From the NCBI GenBank assembly GCA_009776715.1, contig WRNF01000048.1, positions 1-8,068 of the forward strand: DNA of 8,068 bases, written 5' to 3'. A program made the translations under genes and the position numbers. Under the pieces are notes generated by a model. It made no database searches. It was not told the origin of the DNA and was given only the letters and a program-made list of their open reading frames with translations. Positions 6,301 through 8,068 of the stretch are shown here, piece after piece. Source of the DNA: Treponema sp. (GTDB taxonomy: Bacteria; Spirochaetota; Spirochaetia; Treponematales; Breznakiellaceae). Each line of letters begins with the position of its first letter. The stretch's first letter is position 1.

Positions 6301-8068
6301 ACCAATGGAAGCGGTACAATTTTATCTGTGTTGACCGTTTGTACAAGGGAACAGCCGTTATGGATATACAGCCGGTTTTTGAAAACCAATCATACAAAGC
6401 CAATCCTCCGGACAGACTCTCTACGATAAGCACTTCTGCATTTGACGTGTGTTACAGGCGTTATACGGAATTGCCTATTGCATTTAAAATTTTTGAAAAA
6501 ACCAAAACAATGCCGGTTTACCGCGGCGCTGTTTTTCTGAAAAGGCCTCCTGAATTTGAGCAAGGCACCAATGAGTGGAGCATAGGGCTTGATTTTGGCA
6601 CAACTTCCACCACTGCCTTTTTTTCTTCCCAAAATGAATCACAGCCGCGGTTTCTGCAATTGCTGCCGGAATACAAATGGGTAGAAGGAAGGAATGAACC
6701 TGAAGAATACCCCCTTGAAAATAATAATGAATTACAGATACTTGCCGATTTTGGGCAAAGAAGGTTTTTTGATGATTATTTTATTGATAAACAGACATTA
6801 ATGCAGAACGGCTACACAACGACTTATGAAATACTGGATGAAACTCAGGATTCAAGCGAATCAACCATTTTTAAAAGCGGAAGAATTTTTTGGCATAATT
6901 ATATTAATTTTAAAAATGTCAACAGCGATGTAGAGGGCAGGCGTGAAAGGCTTCGCACCAACATAAAATGGGATACCGATAAAACTTTTGTGGGCAAATA
7001 TTTAAATCAGCTTATGACGCAAATCGCCTATATGGCAGTAAAAAACAGGGTAAGAAAAATCAATTGGTTTTTCTCATACCCAACAGCGTTTTCATTTGGC
7101 GACTTAGGCGATTTTAGCGAAAGACTGGAAGCGCTAACTAAAAATATTGAACATGACACAGGCATTGCCAGCAATTACAAACCAAAGGAAAACCTTCTTA
7201 CCGAAAGCATAGCAGCCGCTTATTATTTTAGAAAAAAAAATCCGCGTGAACAAGTTTTTCTTTGTATTGATATTGGAGGGGGCACAAGCGATGTGTCAAT
7301 ATGGATAAAAACAAAATATGTTTTTCAAAGTTCTATTCGCTTTGCATCAAGGGATATGTTCATTACTCCTCTTAAAAGGCTGCTTAAAGGCAATGTAATG
7401 GAGGAGGTAAGGACGAATATTAAAAGTGATAATATTTACACCATGTTAGACTTTAAATCCAACTCTACCTCTGATGAAATGACCAAATTTTTCATTGAAA
7501 CTGTTTTATTTGAATATTATGCAACATTAAAACAACGGCTTGTTTCATTACAGGGTGAAAATGAAGCAGCTTACAAAGAATTTAAATACAGTGTTTTTAT
7601 TGCATATTCTGGTCTTGTTTATTATATTGCCAATATAATATCAGAACTGTTTAATACCAATAATGCCAAAAAGAAAATAGATAATGATATTACTGACATT
7701 GTTTTTGGCCTTTCCGGCAAAGGGTCCAAGCTAACTATATGGATTGACCGTTTCTGTGATATACTATACGAAGAAGCCCAAACCCTTATTAAAGAAAAAA
7801 CAAAAAGCGACATTAACCCCGATGGGCTTTCCATACGTTTCCGCATTCAGTTTGAGCCGGAAACAGCAAAAACGGAAACTGCAATTGGCATAATCTGCGA
7901 TTTAGACAATGGACGGCAAAAAAATGCTGTTGTTCCCGTTGACCCCGATGTCTTCATGGGCAGCAATATTACCGTTTCCAAAGGATCTGAATCAAGAGAT
8001 TATAAAACAAATGATTTTGTTGATACTTATAATGACCAATTTTTTGCAAACCCAAAGGAATTGACTAT
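3342..8068 (+). CDS. Giant fusion: N-terminal tubulin-like GTPase, C-terminal actin/Hsp70-like ATPase (3' end missing)
   Basis: At least 1575 residues are encoded with no stop, and the gene runs off the window. The N-terminal part (about 1-330) is tubulin/FtsZ-like. A first strand leads into VGGTGHK (9-15), the T1-type loop. LTVDADDANGN (44-54) resembles the T2/T3 region, and GFYGHTSIG (135-143) resembles the helix that follows in large tubulin-like families. GSIFGGTGASS (175-185) matches the GGGTG(S/T)G signature, and LMLTPYF follows at 201-207. Residues about 350-1075 are not recognised. Just before the second nucleotidase lie LPFWAVWPF (970-978) and a WKRY segment (989-992). The C-terminal part is an actin/Hsp70-fold ATPase: phosphate-1 GLDFGTTSTT (1082-1091), a connect-1-like TESIAAAYY (1287-1295), phosphate-2 CIDIGGGTSD (1308-1317) and adenosine motif GLSGKGSKL (1456-1464). 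Spacings are close to those of DnaK. There is no signal peptide or membrane helix, so it is probably cytoplasmic. It is third in the cluster after a VWA lipoprotein and a membrane protein. Both nucleotidase assignments rest on motifs. The joint architecture suggests polymerisation or a two-nucleotide switch, not shown here. Confidence 0.9.
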   Translation, partial: MSKLHFIAVGGTGHKLLNSVIHLAACGAFKKNIGPNHIDTIRVLTVDADDANGNLSHTKNTLSAYQKFCNALSGSELGIVNIEQASPSLNLRLYHSNKDSISKTFNVEQYKGSDDDKLLRFLYTDDEVNTEFNMGFYGHTSIGTLIVKDILIADTIWKNDFLSGIADNDFVMVAGSIFGGTGASSIPVLLEELAAKRKEVKFQLAALMLTPYFKTLGAIQEKGVLQPDSSSFHIKAKAALYYYHDEKKFDIVDALYVIGEPETNFSNEVSSRGSSRQCNKAHPVELFAVGAVIDFIKDSKNHNAEFKIKTGNREIDDKGICCYTWKMVQNISQDLPFDMQRFMKAAVFYNKVIYGNLSTGIDSGVWQSYYDELHLKRDSNNNLVYENIYNYLRYFINWVYDLHKKNQQEIDPNTGKMCWEADARVRLFNAQTKELFDNSPVSDGIIKNFDDLIIDKNDGIPSEKVYYYINEKKPKGSGKDFAALFTVLYEIFSSPQKTKKTTAPQLNFSSIAYLSRENNATFQRPDPDANRFWSSSASTLLMNIADGLPMTVGDSFTRNDISIPSPWSVFIMNELTLTKEIFSGINRDSYNQWCAFITLLALRKLNHYETNGLKLEGPIKDSKGAFFNVVRNTCLPHSYLFNNYDWVMSSYVSLNNKIIAFLANNTIVCPAFSFDAITKTELNRIAPTIVDGNGNFLSPDNYFRDNSQTLNKDSKYALRLFLKSMEEILTKIAANNTGDVIRHLKGHVETFLKDIGDDGFVNNEISIPPDAMEKVYNVHDIFERLIPIANKRTIELPFELDGTINNERSVLIGYNIGGISSSGPQAANIFLTETTLYNQINPGKIIEMDGQFKDGVRLLYDDNLLCETMAVVKKDNAENGFYSLPNNYINMNYEIIWPVHEKLLSMFTTDDLNDMLSITSDNQNITVSLKLKLKNGFHIISKPYKILSSDTANGQNALNGICIIMEKNRLPFWAVWPFAKAMKNGVNQWKRYNFICVDRLYKGTAVMDIQPVFENQSYKANPPDRLSTISTSAFDVCYRRYTELPIAFKIFEKTKTMPVYRGAVFLKRPPEFEQGTNEWSIGLDFGTTSTTAFFSSQNESQPRFLQLLPEYKWVEGRNEPEEYPLENNNELQILADFGQRRFFDDYFIDKQTLMQNGYTTTYEILDETQDSSESTIFKSGRIFWHNYINFKNVNSDVEGRRERLRTNIKWDTDKTFVGKYLNQLMTQIAYMAVKNRVRKINWFFSYPTAFSFGDLGDFSERLEALTKNIEHDTGIASNYKPKENLLTESIAAAYYFRKKNPREQVFLCIDIGGGTSDVSIWIKTKYVFQSSIRFASRDMFITPLKRLLKGNVMEEVRTNIKSDNIYTMLDFKSNSTSDEMTKFFIETVLFEYYATLKQRLVSLQGENEAAYKEFKYSVFIAYSGLVYYIANIISELFNTNNAKKKIDNDITDIVFGLSGKGSKLTIWIDRFCDILYEEAQTLIKEKTKSDINPDGLSIRFRIQFEPETAKTETAIGIICDLDNGRQKNAVVPVDPDVFMGSNITVSKGSESRDYKTNDFVDTYNDQFFANPKELT

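Overview
The window comes from a bacterium with a genome of about 40% GC by eye, most likely a spirochaete of the Treponema type. This is inferred from three things: a loose lipobox (SSGC) on a lipoprotein, a secreted formylglycine-generating-enzyme-like (FGE-like) protein of a style common in treponemes, and the A+T-rich, strongly Shine-Dalgarno-led gene organisation. No rRNA, tRNA or housekeeping marker is present, so the assignment is tentative.

Layout. Positions 1-150 hold an intergenic repeat built from short, imperfect units that fold back as an inverted repeat. Positions 209-1027 (minus strand) encode a secreted FGE-like protein that lacks the catalytic cysteines of true formylglycine-generating enzymes. 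It has a near-consensus promoter (about 1047-1075) that abuts an exact 15-bp tandem duplication (1076-1105). The divergent intergenic region (1028-1258) separates it from a plus-strand gene cluster that fills the rest of the window.

The cluster has three genes with short gaps (33 and 13 nt), and its second and third genes have nearly identical ribosome binding sites. Gene 1 (1259-2815) is a predicted lipoprotein with a von Willebrand A (VWA)-like domain. Gene 2 (2849-3328) is a small protein with four predicted membrane segments. Gene 3 (3342 to the window end, still open) is a giant protein of at least 1575 residues. It begins with a tubulin/FtsZ-like GTPase domain (GGTG near residue 10, GGTGAS at 179-184), continues through about 700 residues I cannot assign, and ends in an actin/Hsp70-type ATPase (phosphate-1 motif at 1082-1091, phosphate-2 at 1309-1317, adenosine motif at 1456-1464). 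I followed the frame codon by codon from the start to the edge and found no stop.

How they may work together (inference): the lipoprotein outside the membrane, the four-helix protein in the membrane and the dual-nucleotidase protein in the cytoplasm could form one envelope-spanning assembly. The tubulin-like part suggests nucleotide-dependent polymerisation or switching, the actin/Hsp70 part a second ATP-driven step, and the VWA part metal-dependent ligand binding. Tubulin-like families linked to VWA proteins have been proposed to act in membrane remodelling. A tubulin-like and an actin-like domain in one polypeptide is the most unusual thing in this window.
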